From: an uncultured bacterium
GTDB taxonomy: Bacteria > Bacillota > Clostridia > Lachnospirales > Lachnospiraceae
Direction: 5' to 3'
Length of the DNA: 64,000 nucleotides
Assembly (NCBI GenBank): GCA_947243845.1
Contig: CAMXIF010000003.1
Span: 62,001 to 126,000, forward strand
Position numbers and translations under genes: made by a program. The notes beneath the pieces are model-generated. The model made no database searches. It had not been told where the DNA came from and saw only the letters and a program-made list of their open reading frames with translations. This document shows, piece by piece, positions 44,009-53,790 of the stretch. Numbering within the stretch: position 1 is the stretch's first letter; each line of letters starts with the position of its first letter.

Positions 44009-47000
44009 TTACACTTTTTCCACACCAATCGTCACTTTCTCCCCATTGACATTCCACTCTTTAGAGACAGCAAATTCCTCTTCCGTCACGATTGCTTCCG
44101 CCAGGACTTTGCCTGCAATCATTTCCTCATTCCTGGCCGCAATCTGCGCAACCTTCTCATTACCGTTCAGAGCAACTTTGATGTGATCCATGACCTCAAA
44201 GTCCGCTTCTTTTCTCATGGTCTGAATCTTGCTGATGATCTCATACACAAAGCCTTCCTCGATCAGTTCTTCCGTCAGATTTGTGTCAAGCACCACCGTC
44301 ATATAATTGTCAGCCTCCGCAACAAAGCCTTCTTTCTGCGCCATATCAATCAGCAGATCCTCCTCCGCCAGGGATACCTCTGTACCATCCACCGCAAAGG
44401 TGAGCGCACCATTTGTCTTTAAAGTCTCCATAGCCGCACTGCCGTCCAGATCAGACAGATACGCCTTGATGCCGCCAAGCTGTTTGCCATACTTAGGCCC
44501 TACGGTCTTAAGCTGGGGTTTGAAACTATAGGTAGTGAACGCAGACACATCATCAGAGAATACAATCTGCTTCACGTTCAATTCATCTCTGATAATATCC
44601 TGATAAAAGTCGTCCAACACCTTCTCAGCCTTCACATACATGGTTCCGATGGGCTGACGGTTCTTGATACTGGCCGTATTGCGGGCCGCACGTCCCATGA
44701 CCACAATCTTCAGGACTTCCTCCATAGATTCTTCCAGTTTCTGATCGATCATCCCCTCATCCGCCACAGGGAAGTCACACAGATGGATACTTTCCGGTGC
44801 ATCCTGATCCGTACTGCACACCAGATTTCTGTAGATTTCCTCCGTCATAAAGGGAACCATGGGCGCTGCACACTTACAGATGGTAACAAGCGCCGTATAG
44901 AGAGTCATGTAAGCATTGATCTTATCCTGCTCCATGCCCTTGGCCCAGAAACGTTCACGGCTTCTTCTCACATACCAGTTGCTCATCTCATCCACAAAGT
45001 TATCCAAGACTCTTGCAGCCTCCGGAATCCTGTACTGATCCAGGTGATTATCCACTTCCTTGACTGCCGTATTTAATTTGGACAACAGCCATTTATCCAT
45101 GACCGGAAGTTTATCATATTCCAGACTGTATTTGGTCGCGTCAAACTGATCGATATTGGCATAGAGCACAAAGAAAACATAAGTGTTCCACAAAGTGCCC
45201 AGGAATTTCCTCTGGCCCTCCTGCACGGCCTTCCCATGGAACCGGTTGGGCAGCCAGGGTGCGGAATTAATGTAGAAGTACCAGCGGATAGCATCCGCCC
45301 CATACGTCTCCAATGCCTCAAAAGGATCTACGGAATTACCTTTGGATTTACTCATCTTCTGCCCGTTCTCATCTTGCACATGGCCCAAGACAATGACATT
45401 CTCAAAAGGTGATTTATTAAAAAGCAGGGTAGATTCTGCCAGAAGGGAATAGAACCAGCCTCTGGTCTGATCCACCGCCTCAGAGATAAACTGCGCCGGG
45501 AACTGTTTCTCAAACAAATCCTGATTCTCAAAGGGATAATGATGCTGCGCAAAAGGCATAGCCCCGGAATCGAACCAGCAGTCGATCACCTCAGGCACAC
45601 GCTTCATGGTCTTACCACATTTCGGACAGGTGCAGGTGATCTCATCAATATACGGTCTGTGCAGTTCCACCGTCTGTGCCGCCGGATTGCCACTCATCTT
45701 CTCCAGTTCATCCCTGGAACCGATGGACTCCATATGGCCGCAGTCCTCACATTCCCATACATTTAAAGGGGTTCCCCAATATCGGTTCCTGGAAATACCC
45801 CAATCCTGGATATTCTCAAGCCAGTTGCCGAAACGTCCCTCACCGATGGACTCCGGAATCCAGTTGACTGTCTTATTGTTAGCCACCAGATCATCCCGCA
45901 CCGCCGTCATCTTGATAAACCAGGACTCTCTTGCATAGTAGATCAGCGGGGTATCACAGCGCCAGCAGAAGGGATAATCATGCTCAAACTTGGGCGCATC
46001 AAACAGCTTGCCCTCTTTATCCAGATCTTTGATAATCTCCGGATCCGCATCTTTTACAAAGGTTCCTGCATAAGCAGTCTCTTCAGTCATATTACCTTTG
46101 CCGTCCACAAATTGCACGAAGGGCAGATCATACTTGCGTCCCACCTGGGCATCGTCTTCACCGAAAGCCGGTGCAATGTGAACGATACCGGTACCATCCG
46201 TCATGGTTACGTAATTATCGCAGGTCACATAATGGGCTTTCTTCTTCTGTCTTTCCGCTTCCTTGCCGGCACAGGCAAAGAGAGGCTCGTACGCTTTATA
46301 TTCCAGATCCGTGCCCACATAAGTCTCCAGAATCTCATAGGCCGGAGTATCATCTGCCGCCAGTTTGCCAAGTACCGTATCCAACAGGGCCTGGGCCATA
46401 TAATAAGTATAACCGTCCGCCGCCTTCACCTTCACATAAGCCTCATCAGGATTCACACAGAGCGCCACATTGGAGGGCAGTGTCCAGGGTGTGGTGGTCC
46501 ATGCCAGGAAATAAGCATCCTCTCCCACTACCTTAAATCTTGCCACGGCAGAGCGCTCCTTCACCGCCTTGTAGCCCTGCGCCACCTCGTGGGAGGACAA
46601 AGGCGTACCGCAGCGCGGGCAGTAAGGCACGATCTTAAAGCCCTTATAGAGAAGCCCTTTGTCCCAGATCTGCTTCAGCGCCCACCACTCGGACTCGATA
46701 AAGTTATCGTGATAGGTCACATAGGGATCATCCATATCCGCCCAGAAACCCACTGTCTGGGAAAAATCTTCCCACATGCCCTTATACTGCCACACAGACT
46801 CCTTACATTTACCGATAAAGGGATCCAGACCATACTCTTCTATCTGTTCCTTGCCGTCCAGACCCAGAAGTTTCTCCACTTCCAATTCCACCGGCAGTCC
46901 ATGGGTATCCCATCCTGCCTTACGGGGCACCATACACCCCTTCATGGTACGGTATCTGGGAATCATATCCTTAATAACACGTGTAAGCACATGTCCAATG

Positions 47001-47164
47001 TGCGGCTTGCCATTAGCTGTCGGCGGGCCGTCATAAAAAGTATAAGTGGGTCCTTCTTTTCTTGCCTCCATGCTCTTTCTGAAAATATCATTGTCTTTCC
47101 AGAACTGGCACACTTCTTTCTCTCTGTCCACAAAATTTAAGTTCGCGTCAACTTTCTGGTACAT
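44009..47164 (-). CDS. ileS: Isoleucine--tRNA ligase
   Basis: IleS charges tRNA-Ile. The 1051-residue form is the longer type found in many anaerobes. HIGH is at residues 55-58 (KPHIGHVL) and KMSKS near residue 600 (KMSKSKGN). The editing domain between them includes TTPWTLPSNVAL, and a zinc-type CPKCGKTM lies before KMSKS. The upstream leader is an isoleucine T-box riboswitch with its own sigma-A promoter, so expression should respond to uncharged tRNA-Ile. The downstream gene follows after 4 nt. Confidence 0.97.
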   Translation of the reverse strand: MYQKVDANLNFVDREKEVCQFWKDNDIFRKSMEARKEGPTYTFYDGPPTANGKPHIGHVLTRVIKDMIPRYRTMKGCMVPRKAGWDTHGLPVELEVEKLLGLDGKEQIEEYGLDPFIGKCKESVWQYKGMWEDFSQTVGFWADMDDPYVTYHDNFIESEWWALKQIWDKGLLYKGFKIVPYCPRCGTPLSSHEVAQGYKAVKERSAVARFKVVGEDAYFLAWTTTPWTLPSNVALCVNPDEAYVKVKAADGYTYYMAQALLDTVLGKLAADDTPAYEILETYVGTDLEYKAYEPLFACAGKEAERQKKKAHYVTCDNYVTMTDGTGIVHIAPAFGEDDAQVGRKYDLPFVQFVDGKGNMTEETAYAGTFVKDADPEIIKDLDKEGKLFDAPKFEHDYPFCWRCDTPLIYYARESWFIKMTAVRDDLVANNKTVNWIPESIGEGRFGNWLENIQDWGISRNRYWGTPLNVWECEDCGHMESIGSRDELEKMSGNPAAQTVELHRPYIDEITCTCPKCGKTMKRVPEVIDCWFDSGAMPFAQHHYPFENQDLFEKQFPAQFISEAVDQTRGWFYSLLAESTLLFNKSPFENVIVLGHVQDENGQKMSKSKGNSVDPFEALETYGADAIRWYFYINSAPWLPNRFHGKAVQEGQRKFLGTLWNTYVFFVLYANIDQFDATKYSLEYDKLPVMDKWLLSKLNTAVKEVDNHLDQYRIPEAARVLDNFVDEMSNWYVRRSRERFWAKGMEQDKINAYMTLYTALVTICKCAAPMVPFMTEEIYRNLVCSTDQDAPESIHLCDFPVADEGMIDQKLEESMEEVLKIVVMGRAARNTASIKNRQPIGTMYVKAEKVLDDFYQDIIRDELNVKQIVFSDDVSAFTTYSFKPQLKTVGPKYGKQLGGIKAYLSDLDGSAAMETLKTNGALTFAVDGTEVSLAEEDLLIDMAQKEGFVAEADNYMTVVLDTNLTEELIEEGFVYEIISKIQTMRKEADFEVMDHIKVALNGNEKVAQIAARNEEMIAGKVLAEAIVTEEEFAVSKEWNVNGEKVTIGVEKV

Positions 47165-47198
47165 ACTTTTCTTCCTTTCTCTAAATTGGGTTGGGACA

Positions 47199-47316
47199 AA
47201 TAAGCAGACTCGAAAGATTTCATCTTTCTAATTCTCGTTGCTCGTCATAAGTCCTCCGTTACAGGCGCTCATGCAAGCATGGCACCTGTAGCGGCTGCCT
47301 TCTGACTCTGCTTATT
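47199..47316. repeat. Structured 118-bp element with inverted ends
   Basis: AATAAGCAGA (47199-47208) and TCTGCTTATT (47307-47316) are inverted ends. Between them are GAAAGAT/ATCTTTC (47212-47228) and a long hairpin, ACAGGCGC/GCACCTGT (47261-47289), with an inner CATGC/GCATG. It lies between the T-box terminator and the ileS start, so it is in the ileS 5' leader. On the minus strand it also holds GGAGG-ACTT-ATG with a six-codon frame. Part of it (TAAGCAGACTC) recurs in the 24464 element. It may be a small mobile palindromic unit. Confidence 0.6.
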
Positions 47317-47321
47317 CGCGC

Positions 47322-47595
47322 AAAAAGCCCCGTCCCAGTAAAAGGACGAGGCCAATTCTCGTTATACCACCTGTTACTCCCGTACCGACCGCCTTTCGAA
47401 TATAAAGCGCTCTATACGTCATCCCATAACGGAGGATATCCGGCGGCACTTACTGCTCTGCATCTTCATCCATGCAGCAGGTTCAGCCCGCGACTCGGAA
47501 GTGATTTTCCCTGATCTTCTACTCATACCGGTCTTGCACCCTCACCGGCTCGCTGTGACTTTGAAAGATCAGCTACTGTCTTCTTCAACGTCTTT
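47322..47595 (-). promoter_or_regulatory. T-box riboswitch, isoleucine-specific
   Basis: On the minus strand the leader has a long stem I with a GAGCCGGTGAGGGTGC distal part. A specifier loop carries AUC (complement of 47503-47505) in GAAAATCACTTCC. The T-box motif AACAGGTGGTATAACGAG is at about 47357-47374. The terminator CCTCGTCC / GGGACGGGG plus TTTTT is at 47322-47352. ACGAG of the T-box can pair with CTCGT of the terminator arm to form the antiterminator. The AUC specifier agrees with ileS downstream. Confidence 0.92.
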
Positions 47596-47604
47596 GATGA
47601 TGAC

Positions 47605-47634
47605 ATTATAATTCCCGTAAATCAGAATTGTCAA
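47605..47634 (-). promoter_or_regulatory. Promoter for the ileS T-box leader
   Basis: Consensus TTGACA (47629-47634) and TATAAT (47605-47610) are separated by 18 nt, directly before the T-box. Confidence 0.85.
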
Positions 47635-47660
47635 GAAATAAATTCCCTGAAGTAAATTCC

Positions 47661-47696
47661 TTCGGAATTAACTTCCGAATTAACTTCGGAATCAAC
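47661..47696. repeat. Three 12-bp tandem repeats
   Basis: TTCGGAATTAAC, TTCCGAATTAAC and TTCGGAATCAAC lie head to tail between the degV stop and the ileS promoter. The middle copy can pair with either neighbour (TTCCGAA/TTCGGAA), giving alternative hairpins. No T-run follows, so a terminator role for degV is uncertain. Confidence 0.65.
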
Positions 47697-47713
47697 TTCT
47701 ATTCTTCTGTTTG

Positions 47714-48601
47714 TCAGTTTTTAAAATATTTCCCAAACTCTCCCTCATCCGCATCAAAGAAGCAGAAACCTACAATCCCCCGCCCGGTGTGAGCGCCAAT
47801 GGCACAGCCTACGGTTCCCACCATAACGGCTTTGGGATGAATCTCTGCCTCGATCAGCGAAAGCATATAATCCCGCCCTTCCTCATCTTCCCCATGGCAG
47901 AGGGCAACGTTCTGTTCTTCCAGACGATAGCCGTTCTCCTTCGCATACTCCAACAGGAACCGCAGGGACTTCTTCCGCCCCCGCACTGTCTTAATCACAG
48001 ACAGCGCCCCGTTTTCATCCACGATCAGAACCGGCTTCATATCCAGTGTCTCCGCTAACGTCCCCTTAAACTTAGTCAGCCTGCCTCCCTTGATCAGATA
48101 AGCCAGTGTATGCACTGTGAACACATGCCGGACATGGGAAATAAAATAATCTGCCGCCTCAATAATCTCTTCTTTGGAAGCGCCCTTTTCCAACATCGTA
48201 ATCAGTTTAGACACCACCAGACCAAACCCGATGGACGCACACTTGGAATCAATGATCGTCAGGTCAAAATCCGGGTAATCTTCCAGCACATTAGCCTTTG
48301 CCACATTAGCGGCATTATAGGTGCCGGCAATACCGGTGGAAAAGCACAGATATATAATGGTATCTCCCGCTTGGGCATAGGGCAGGAACGCATCTGTAAA
48401 CATCGCCGGATTAATGTGATACGTCTTAACATCTCTCTTAATATCATCCAGTATCTCATAAAATTCTTTCGTCTGAATCGTAGCCCCATCGAAATAATCC
48501 ACATCATCGATCACCACTGGCGTAGGAATCACATGCAGTTGATGTTCTTCGATATATTCCCGAGGCAGATCCGAAGCCGAATCCGTAATGATTTTAAGCA
48601 T
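47714..48601 (-). CDS. DegV family fatty-acid-binding protein
   Basis: A 295-residue cytoplasmic protein; DegV/FakB proteins bind a fatty acid and present it to the FakA kinase. The start at ATG 48601 has GGAG 9 nt upstream. The N-terminal KIITDSASDLP, the binding-pocket motif CFSTGIAGTYNAA and the later VGCAIGAHTGRG are typical. No fakA is nearby. Its ribosome binding site lies inside a stem-loop with the upstream leader. Confidence 0.93.
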   Translation of the reverse strand: MLKIITDSASDLPREYIEEHQLHVIPTPVVIDDVDYFDGATIQTKEFYEILDDIKRDVKTYHINPAMFTDAFLPYAQAGDTIIYLCFSTGIAGTYNAANVAKANVLEDYPDFDLTIIDSKCASIGFGLVVSKLITMLEKGASKEEIIEAADYFISHVRHVFTVHTLAYLIKGGRLTKFKGTLAETLDMKPVLIVDENGALSVIKTVRGRKKSLRFLLEYAKENGYRLEEQNVALCHGEDEEGRDYMLSLIEAEIHPKAVMVGTVGCAIGAHTGRGIVGFCFFDADEGEFGKYFKN

Positions 48602-48609
48602 AAAAATGC

Positions 48610-48658
48610 ACTCCTTCACAATGTTAGCGTTCCCTACATTCTAACATCTTAAAGGAGT
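48610..48658 (-). promoter_or_regulatory. Hairpin covering the degV ribosome binding site
   Basis: On the minus strand ACTCCTT (48652-48658) pairs with AAGGAGT (48610-48616), and ATGTTAG (48641-48647) with CTAACAT (48621-48627), around a 13-nt loop. AAGGAGT contains the degV Shine-Dalgarno. The stem is followed by GCATTTTT, so the same structure could act as an intrinsic terminator for the upstream chemotaxis gene. Confidence 0.7.
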
Positions 48659-48681
48659 ACATTCAATGTCCTGATATAATT

Positions 48682-50721
48682 TTATTTAAACATATCCACG
48701 ATATCCTTAATCTCTTCCACATTCGACTGATTCTGATCTGCAATCTGAATAATGGAATCAGCAATCTTTATCGTCATGTCATTTTTGGTAACGATCTCAC
48801 TAATACCCTGCTCATTATCATCAGATGCCATCTTTACCGTATTGATCTGATTCCGGATATTCGTGGCGCTTTCCGAAAATACGCCCGTCTTGTCATGGAT
48901 ATTATGAATGACTTCCCGGATATCGTTGACCACAGTTCCATACTGAGTGGCCATAGCCGCAAATTCCTGGAATTTGCCGGATACATCTGTTTCCATAAAC
49001 GCTATGATGTCTTCAAAACACTCCTGAACGCTTTCAATACTCTTGTTCGCATCCTTACAGATTGCCTGAATCTGGTTAGCCGTCTCAGATGAATTTTCCG
49101 CCAGGCTGCCAATCTCTCCGGCAACGACTGCAAATCCCTTTCCTGCCTCGCCTGCCCTTGCCGCCTCTATAGAGGCATTCAATGAAAGCAGATTCGTCTG
49201 ACTCGTAATATCCAGGATTTTGGTCGCCATCTCATTAATCTTCATGAGGGACTGAAGATTTTTCATCGCCTCATCAATATCCTTCTTTGTTTCCTCAACC
49301 TTTTTCGTATTGTTCTCCAAAGTATCGGCAACCGTTTCACTCATCGAGTTAGCCGTCCGGATTAACGCCTCACTCTTTTCACTTCCATCCTGGATACGGT
49401 CCGTAATATCTCCCACGATATCATGAATTTTCTCAACTTCCCCCGTAACTACCTCGATTGAAGAGTTGGTGTTAAGGATGCTGGACGACAATTCCTCCGT
49501 GGTCGCTAAATTATCCTCTGCGCTCTCCATTAAATCCTTCGATGCCGTCCGCATCGTCTCCGAACTTCCAACTAAGGATCCCGAACACTGATTCAATGTA
49601 TCCAGCATCTTGCGGAAGGTATCTGTAAGAGAATCCACCGCAGTAGCCAGCTTGCCGACTTCACTCTTGCGCCCGATATAACCTTTTATCATATTATCCT
49701 CGCTCAGGTCGAGGGATCCAACCTTTTCAATCTTACCGATCACCTTTTTGAGCGGCTGCAAATTGACGGTTATCATCGCCCATGACATGGCTGTAATCAA
49801 AAGAAAGGCCAGCGCGCAGACAATCCCCAAAACATAGCGGCTCCTGTATACCGGTTGATACAGCTCGTCCTTATCATTCCTGATCACGAGCGCCCATGCC
49901 CTCTCCGGAATCGATTTAAAGACCGAAAAATATTCCACGCCGTCTCCGCCATTATAAGTGATCTGACCCGTTTCCTTCCCGCCAGCAATCATGGAAATGA
50001 CATCAAGCAGGACTGCGTCCTGAATCTCTGTCAGAATCAGGTCTGTATTATCATCAAATATATATTGTTTTGTCCTCACATTGATAAGCGAGTAGGTTGT
50101 ATTCTCAATACCATGTGTGGAAACGGCATCCATCTGTTGTACAAGGCCGTCCGTCTGGATTGCGCCTCCGACAAATCCAAGCGGTGTATCTCCATCATAG
50201 ATCGGGACATACATGGATATGATGAGCTGTCCCGATGCCGGTGATTTCAGGATACCTGTATTAAATATCCCGCCCTTTGCCGCCGTGAGATTATCATGCA
50301 GCTGCTTGAGCGAATCGCCCTCGCGCAGCACCATTCCTACCGCAGATGTATTGGAGTGAGTCAGCGTCTCGGTCTCCCAGCTGCACACATACAGTCCCTC
50401 CCAGCCTTCCAGCGCCGCAAAGTACTCCGAATTATATGTCTGCAATGTTTCCCGTTTCGCCGCATCATCAGTATTTCTTAAAAAATCTATGATATCCGGT
50501 CCTTTTGAAAAGGATATAAGCTGCCCCTCCGCATTCAAAATATACTCATCAATCAACTTTGTTTTGGCATCCAGGGATGTCTGCATATTATTTTCCACAT
50601 CGTTGATAAGTAACGATGTAATATTACTATTGGAAATATAAAATACCACTCCCATCGACAACGCCGATATAATAGCCACAATTGACGCGATTACAACTCC
50701 CATTTTACAATTCTTCAACAT
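48682..50721 (-). CDS. Methyl-accepting chemotaxis protein
   Basis: About 679 residues. I favour ATG 50721 (GGGGG 10 nt upstream), since the membrane helix starts soon after ([18 protein letters not shown]); an ATG at 50769 is also possible. The extracellular part (about 35-300) looks like a double-Cache sensor ([35 protein letters not shown]). A second helix, HAMP and the signalling domain follow. The hairpin tip is present as [20 protein letters not shown]. The tip continues with [13 protein letters not shown]. No che genes are in the window. Confidence 0.93.
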   Translation of the reverse strand: MLKNCKMGVVIASIVAIISALSMGVVFYISNSNITSLLINDVENNMQTSLDAKTKLIDEYILNAEGQLISFSKGPDIIDFLRNTDDAAKRETLQTYNSEYFAALEGWEGLYVCSWETETLTHSNTSAVGMVLREGDSLKQLHDNLTAAKGGIFNTGILKSPASGQLIISMYVPIYDGDTPLGFVGGAIQTDGLVQQMDAVSTHGIENTTYSLINVRTKQYIFDDNTDLILTEIQDAVLLDVISMIAGGKETGQITYNGGDGVEYFSVFKSIPERAWALVIRNDKDELYQPVYRSRYVLGIVCALAFLLITAMSWAMITVNLQPLKKVIGKIEKVGSLDLSEDNMIKGYIGRKSEVGKLATAVDSLTDTFRKMLDTLNQCSGSLVGSSETMRTASKDLMESAEDNLATTEELSSSILNTNSSIEVVTGEVEKIHDIVGDITDRIQDGSEKSEALIRTANSMSETVADTLENNTKKVEETKKDIDEAMKNLQSLMKINEMATKILDITSQTNLLSLNASIEAARAGEAGKGFAVVAGEIGSLAENSSETANQIQAICKDANKSIESVQECFEDIIAFMETDVSGKFQEFAAMATQYGTVVNDIREVIHNIHDKTGVFSESATNIRNQINTVKMASDDNEQGISEIVTKNDMTIKIADSIIQIADQNQSNVEEIKDIVDMFK

Positions 50722-51070
50722 ATCCCCTATTCCCCCTGTCTGAAACATCCTTCTGCTTTTGCCCTCCAAAAACTTATGTGTTCGTTTTATACCAATATAA
50801 CCTTAACACAATACCAATTCTATAACAAGGACTTTTCAGATAAATCCGGGATTTTATGGGAATTTTCTTACATTTTTATCGAAGCAACTGGCAATCTTGC
50901 CTTTTGCTGCACTTTGCTATAGAATAAAATATCATATTATAATGAGAACGGTGAGAATATCCATGACAAACTTTCCAACCTGATACAGAAATTACAAAAG
51001 GCAGATAAGAACAGTCCATGTTAGCAGCATGGCTTTTTGTGGTTTCTGAATTTGGAAAGGAAGGTTTGAG
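50722..51070. other. Divergent intergenic region, chemotaxis receptor / MFS
   Basis: A 349-bp gap without a convincing gene. On the plus strand TTGCTA (50914-50919) and TATAAT (50938-50943) are 18 nt apart and would drive the MFS gene. At 51014-51038 AG-CCATG/CATGGCT with a following TTTTTG looks like an attenuator or terminator ahead of the MFS start. SD GGAAGG precedes ATG 51071. A short frame around 50945-51026 has no start codon. Confidence 0.5.
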
Positions 51071-52213
51071 ATGTTAAAGAAAAATATATATTTGATGTAT
51101 GCCATCTCCTGCCTGCAGGGAATGGTGTTTTATGGGCCGATCGCAACATTGTACCGGCAGATGCAGGGCGTCACTGTTTTTGAGATCACACTGATAGAAA
51201 GCATTTCACTCGCACTTTGTCTTTTGCTGGAACTTCCGCGGGGCATCATAGCAGACAGGATCGGATATAAGAGAACAATGATGATGTGCTGTCTGCTGTA
51301 TTTTATCTCCAAGATCATATTCTGGAGGGCAGACAATTTTGTTCTGTTTCTGTTGGAACGTATCCTGCTCAGCGTGGTGATCGCCGGGCTGTCCGGTGTG
51401 GATACAAGTATTTTATATCTGTCTTCCCGTAAAGGCGACAGTCAGAAAGTATTTGGCATTTATAACGGTTTGAGCACCGCCGGACTTCTGGCTGCTGCTT
51501 TTATTTATTCTGCATTAATCGGTGATCATTTCCGGCTGGCCGGCTTCATGACAGTCATAAGTTATGGCATTGCTGCCGTATTGTCGCTGTTTATTACAGA
51601 AGTGATAGAAGATGCGTCAGAACGAACCAACGCCAAACACTTCTATACCTGTCTGTGTCAGACACTTTCCGACAAATACTTAATTTTATTATTGCTCGGA
51701 ATCGCTTTTCTAAATGAGACACATCAGACAGTGACCGTGTTTCTGAATCAGCTCGTATATATCAAAGTCGGAATTTCAAATATGGTTATCGGATATCTCT
51801 ATATAATCGTCACAATCGTAGGCATGTGCGGTGTCTTTTCTTCCGCAATCACACGCAAAACAGGAAAAACCGCACTGATAAGAATCTGCTTCCTGTCCGC
51901 CTCCGCCGCATGTGTGCTTCTTGCGCTGACTGACAGTATCCCCGGCGCAGTCTTGGGTATCCTCATCCTCCGAGCCGCATTCAGCCTGTTCTCCCCATTG
52001 CAGACACAGATACAGAATGAACAGATTTCCACGCCAAACCGCGCCTCCGCCCTGAGTATTAATGCGGTCATTATCGATAGTGCAGGCATTGGAACCAATC
52101 TCATCTTCGGATCATTGGCAGAAAGAAATCTGATGTGGTCTCTTTTGTTCGGCGCCCTTTTGTGCTTCTGCGGATTGATTCTTTTGGAACTGTGGAGGCA
52201 CCGGATGAAATAA
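51071..52213 (+). CDS. MFS transporter
   Basis: A 380-residue transporter with about 11-12 membrane helices. The motif A-like loop ELPRGIIADRIGYKRTMMM lies between helices 2 and 3, and a central hydrophilic loop (EDASERTNAKHFYTC) separates the two halves. It is likely a drug or small-molecule efflux protein, but the substrate cannot be read. It is a single plus-strand gene, ending 14 nt from the convergent amidase-deacetylase gene. Confidence 0.9.
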   Translation: MLKKNIYLMYAISCLQGMVFYGPIATLYRQMQGVTVFEITLIESISLALCLLLELPRGIIADRIGYKRTMMMCCLLYFISKIIFWRADNFVLFLLERILLSVVIAGLSGVDTSILYLSSRKGDSQKVFGIYNGLSTAGLLAAAFIYSALIGDHFRLAGFMTVISYGIAAVLSLFITEVIEDASERTNAKHFYTCLCQTLSDKYLILLLLGIAFLNETHQTVTVFLNQLVYIKVGISNMVIGYLYIIVTIVGMCGVFSSAITRKTGKTALIRICFLSASAACVLLALTDSIPGAVLGILILRAAFSLFSPLQTQIQNEQISTPNRASALSINAVIIDSAGIGTNLIFGSLAERNLMWSLLFGALLCFCGLILLELWRHRMK

Positions 52214-52227
52214 TGCAAAAAGATTAT

Positions 52228-53754
52228 TTAAAAACAGATGGGCTCCACATCCTCACTGAGAGGTTTCATTTCATACTCCGGCAGGCTGTCCAGGAGTTCT
52301 TCCAGACAAAGTCCCGTACTGCCGACTACATCATGGGCAAGCAGGATGACCTTCTTACGACCAAATGTGGTAGATACCCCATTGGCGATCAGCTTCTTGG
52401 GATTGGGATTTTGGACCGCATCTTCCAGACTCGCGTTCCAGTCATAATATATGTATCCCCGGGCTGTCATCTCCTGAATGATAGCCTGTCCTGTCTTCTG
52501 GTTATAGGCATTGATACTGCCGCCCGGAAAACGGAAGAGATTCGTCTCCACCCCCGTCACCTCATACACGGTCTGCCTGGCCTTTTCAAAATCCGCCACA
52601 TAACTGTCCACACTCGCGTACAGGGTATCATAGTCATGATTATCGCAGTGGATACCAATGGTGTGTCCCTCCGCCACGATCTTGCGCGCCATTTCCGGAT
52701 AGTTTCTCACACTCTCTCCCACCAGAAAGAATGTGGCCTTGATATTCCTGTCCCGCAATATGTCAAGCACCTTCTGGGTATTCTCCTCGGAAGGGCCGTC
52801 ATCAAAGGTCAGATACATGGTCTTTGGATGAAAATAATAGACAACGCCCTGCACGATACCGTCCGCAATCTGCTGCTGGTATTCTGCAAGACCAAGTTTC
52901 ATGCGTTCCGCTGCATTGGAGAGGAATCCCGTCTCAATCAGGCAGGCGGGCATGGATGTGCTTCCCGTCACATGGAAATCAGCATCACCGCGCAATTCCC
53001 GTTCCATAGCTCCTGTACTCCTTATAGTCTGCTGCTGGATCAACTGTGCCAGTCTCTTGCTGTCACGCCTGGAATCGTCCTCCTCGTACCATACTTCCAT
53101 CCCGCTCACGCCGGCGCCCTCGTCCGTGGCATTCTGATGGATGCTGATATAAATATCCGCCCCGGCCTGATTGGCCTCATTTACCCGGTCTTCCTTCGCC
53201 ACATAGGTGTCTGTCTCCCTGGACATAATCACCTGATATCCCTGCGCTTTCAACTCGTCCCTTACAAGCAGTGCAATGGCCAGATTCAAATCTTTCTCCC
53301 GGACGCCGTTTCTGGCGCATCCTTCATCCGTCCCGCCATGCCCCGGATCCAGATAAACTGTGGGAATGTGTTCCATCCCTGCCATCGTCTGAGCCATATC
53401 GTCCACACAGGAAACTGCTATCTGCGCTGCCATGGTGGACTGTTCTATCATGACATTAAACGGCGCTTCACTTGCTATTCCCTCACCATTCACCAATAAG
53501 CTTTCTGTCTCCGCCGTCCCCGCACCGTCCATCAGCAGACTTTCTGTACCTGTCATCGCTGCGATTCCCAATTTTCCTGTCAGCACACGATGGCCGCCTG
53601 CCTCTATAAACCTCATCGATACCACAGCCGTCAGGCAGACCGCACACAACACGGCTGTCAGCGCATATGCCCTCCTGAACAGGCGCCTCTTCCTCTGCTC
53701 CCTCGTCTCATAACCGCAGACATATTCCCAAGTAAACGATGATCCTCCGTACAT
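52228..53754 (-). CDS. N-acetylmuramoyl-L-alanine amidase fused to polysaccharide deacetylase
   Basis: A 508-residue membrane-anchored, extracytoplasmic two-enzyme protein. The anchor is at about 30-48. The Amidase_3 domain (130-305) has zinc ligands His139 (DPGHGG), Glu153 and His206 (SIHQNA), and catalytic Glu274 (LIETGFLSN). The NodB deacetylase domain (312-500) has Asp318-Asp319 (TFDDGP), His369 and His373 (HCDNH), and RFPGGS. Both sites look complete. It would cleave stem peptides and deacetylate amino sugars in one place. AGGAGC lies 8 nt before the ATG. Phased 11-bp repeats lie upstream. Confidence 0.94.
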   Translation of the reverse strand: MYGGSSFTWEYVCGYETREQRKRRLFRRAYALTAVLCAVCLTAVVSMRFIEAGGHRVLTGKLGIAAMTGTESLLMDGAGTAETESLLVNGEGIASEAPFNVMIEQSTMAAQIAVSCVDDMAQTMAGMEHIPTVYLDPGHGGTDEGCARNGVREKDLNLAIALLVRDELKAQGYQVIMSRETDTYVAKEDRVNEANQAGADIYISIHQNATDEGAGVSGMEVWYEEDDSRRDSKRLAQLIQQQTIRSTGAMERELRGDADFHVTGSTSMPACLIETGFLSNAAERMKLGLAEYQQQIADGIVQGVVYYFHPKTMYLTFDDGPSEENTQKVLDILRDRNIKATFFLVGESVRNYPEMARKIVAEGHTIGIHCDNHDYDTLYASVDSYVADFEKARQTVYEVTGVETNLFRFPGGSINAYNQKTGQAIIQEMTARGYIYYDWNASLEDAVQNPNPKKLIANGVSTTFGRKKVILLAHDVVGSTGLCLEELLDSLPEYEMKPLSEDVEPICF

Positions 53755-53790
53755 ATCCTGATGCTCCTCTCAAAACTCTTTTGTATGCTT

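Noticed and set aside
45980..47140. Long open frame (386 codons) antisense to ileS
   Set aside because: It is the shadow of a conserved gene; its translation is rich in His, Arg and Leu runs with no domain and no ribosome binding site.
47661..47696. Short CRISPR-like repeats
   Set aside because: Units abut without spacers and are only 12 bp.
50945..51026. Small protein upstream of the MFS gene
   Set aside because: The open frame has no start codon and ends inside a hairpin.
52135..53499. Long open frame (454 codons) antisense to the amidase-deacetylase
   Set aside because: The opposite strand carries complete catalytic motifs for two enzymes; the antisense product is unlike any protein.
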